Assembly (NCBI GenBank): GCA_035530195.1
Contig: DATKVG010000067.1
Location: 1 to 42,142, forward strand
Origin: JAPLKX01 sp035530195
Lineage (GTDB): Bacteria > Hydrogenedentota > Hydrogenedentia > Hydrogenedentales > SLHB01
Reading direction: 5' to 3'
Length of the DNA stretch: 42,142 nt
In this document: piece by piece, positions 41,780 through 42,142 of the stretch
Layout of the letters: every line of letters starts with the position of its first letter
How positions within the stretch are numbered: position 1 is the first letter of the stretch
Notes under the pieces: model-generated
What the model saw: the letters and a program-made list of their open reading frames with translations, nothing else
Told to the model about the DNA's origin: nothing
Databases searched by the model: none
Translations under genes and position numbers: made by a program

Positions 41780-41809
41780 ACGATATCTGAGGGGGCGTGC
41801 TCGTGTCAA
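41780..41809 (-). promoter_or_regulatory. Promoter of the cohesin-like/lgt operon
   Basis: On the minus strand: TTGACA (41809-41804), 18-bp spacer, TATCGT (41785-41780). The -35 is perfect; the -10 matches four of six. The leader would be about 45 nt. Confidence 0.6.
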
Positions 41810-41842
41810 CAATATCACCCAGTGCAAGTTTTTGGCGCCTAC

Positions 41843-42001
41843 CAGCCCGTGGTAAGAGTCTCGTGATGGCGAGCGCGAGCCATTTGGCACGGGATCAAGG
41901 CGCGAAACCGCAGGAAAAGTGCCTCCTTTTTCAAGGTTTCGCAACGCAGAGACCGTGACAAAGGGCCGCGCGCAGACCATGACGACTTTTACCACGGGCT
42001 G
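41843..42001. mobile_element. MITE-like 159-bp imperfect palindrome
   Basis: Perfect 13-bp terminal inverted repeats, CAGCCCGTGGTAA (41843-41855) and TTACCACGGGCTG (41989-42001), with similarity continuing inward: RAGTC, ATGG, GCGCG, TTTG-CACGG, then GCGAAACC (41902-41909) with GGTTTCGC (41935-41942). Almost the whole element can fold into one long hairpin. TA dinucleotides lie one base outside each end, fitting TA-targeting (IS630/mariner-like) insertion. No coding capacity. It is non-autonomous if mobile. Confidence 0.65.
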
Positions 42002-42097
42002 CTAGTGTCATGAGTTTGAAATTCTAACAAAATGTGTCAACGGAACTCCATCTGAGATCGTTATATAGATAAGCGAACATCAGGAGGAGCGAAAACA
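42002..42097. other. Upstream region of the truncated right-end gene
   Basis: AT-rich compared with the rest of the window. A TATATA (42062-42067) could be a -10; no good -35 at 16-18 bp is seen. AGGAGGAG lies about 8 bp before ATG 42098 and is a strong ribosome site. Confidence 0.4.
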
Positions 42098-42142
42098 TGA
42101 AAACGGGGCGTCCAAAGAAGGCACTGAGCATTGATGAATCGC
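42098..42142 (+). CDS. N-terminus of a truncated gene, possibly an HTH/transposase protein
   Basis: Only 15 codons are in the window: MKTGRPKKALSIDES. A strong AGGAGGAG and an ATG support a real start. GRPKKAL is reminiscent of the N-terminus of IS630-type helix-turn-helix proteins and of other small DNA-binding proteins, but 15 residues cannot settle it. The nearby palindromic element would suit a transposition context. Confidence 0.55.

Noticed and set aside
41729..41995. Longer N-terminus for the cohesin-like protein
   Set aside because: It would be encoded by the promoter and the palindromic element, and would bury the signal peptide internally.

Overview
The window is about 42 kb of GC-rich (roughly 60% or more) bacterial chromosome with about 28 genes. 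Gene content points to a free-living, didermal, poorly cultured lineage: lipoprotein signals with an lgt gene, MtaA-like 'uroporphyrinogen decarboxylase family' proteins, a neutral-ceramidase-like exported enzyme, a DUF4091/GH123-like protein, a GH38 mannosidase, Tat-exported DUF362 plus polyferredoxin, a CFI-box C-terminal domain, and many hairpin-type intergenic repeats. This mix resembles Candidatus Hydrogenedentota or other PVC-like bacteria. That assignment is inference; no rRNA is present.

Layout. 0.2-9.2 kb: TPR lipoprotein, a corrinoid-methyltransferase-like (UroD-fold) enzyme, an exported SAM methyltransferase, a convergent ceramidase-like hydrolase, a regular nested palindrome, and a large exported beta-propeller/glycosidase-like protein carrying in-frame repeat insertions. 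9.2-9.8 kb: a protein-free interval that looks like a large structured RNA gene. 9.8-13.6 kb: a methyltransferase/ATP-grasp fusion and a GT39 glycosyltransferase. 13.7-14.6 kb (minus): tRNA-Phe, tRNA-Thr and an HTH-receiver regulator. 14.7-18.1 kb: DUF362 and NapGH-like polyferredoxin, translationally coupled, then a UDG. 18.15-18.28 kb: a hairpin repeat cluster. 18.3-24.8 kb (minus): a tightly coupled operon of UroD-fold protein, GH38 mannosidase, sugar-binding lipoprotein and ABC permease. 24.85-27.45 kb (minus): M48 membrane protease. 27.8-30.0 kb: yebC-ruvC, overlapping a convergent radical SAM gene. 30.1-33.4 kb: HlyD/ATPase/permease export operon. 33.4-34.9 kb (minus): tatD-tcdA. 35.1-39.6 kb (minus): a 1488-residue surface protein with a perfect consensus promoter and a strong terminator. 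39.9-41.7 kb (minus): cohesin-like surface protein coupled to lgt. 41.8-42.0 kb: MITE-like palindrome. From 42.1 kb: start of a truncated gene.

Functional themes are envelope and surface proteins (lipoproteins, Lgt, cohesin-like and CFI-box proteins, GT39, M48), glycan use (GH38 operon, DUF4091 protein, ceramidase-like enzyme), and redox or one-carbon chemistry (two MtaA-like proteins, DUF362/polyferredoxin). Housekeeping genes (yebC, ruvC, tcdA, tatD, lgt, two tRNAs) are interspersed. Several sigma70-type promoters with 17-18 bp spacers are visible, so the housekeeping promoter code appears conventional.

The best candidate for something undescribed is the structured interval at 9319-9689. 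It has a promoter whose predicted start meets the first paired base of a possible end-to-end stem, a 10-bp long-range helix, and at least six local hairpins including one with a GNRA tetraloop. I could not match it to RNase P, tmRNA, 6S or SRP RNA. Other notable points are the UroD-fold/GH38/ABC operon, the methyltransferase/ATP-grasp fusion, repeat elements inside a coding sequence, and the 159-bp palindrome at the right end.
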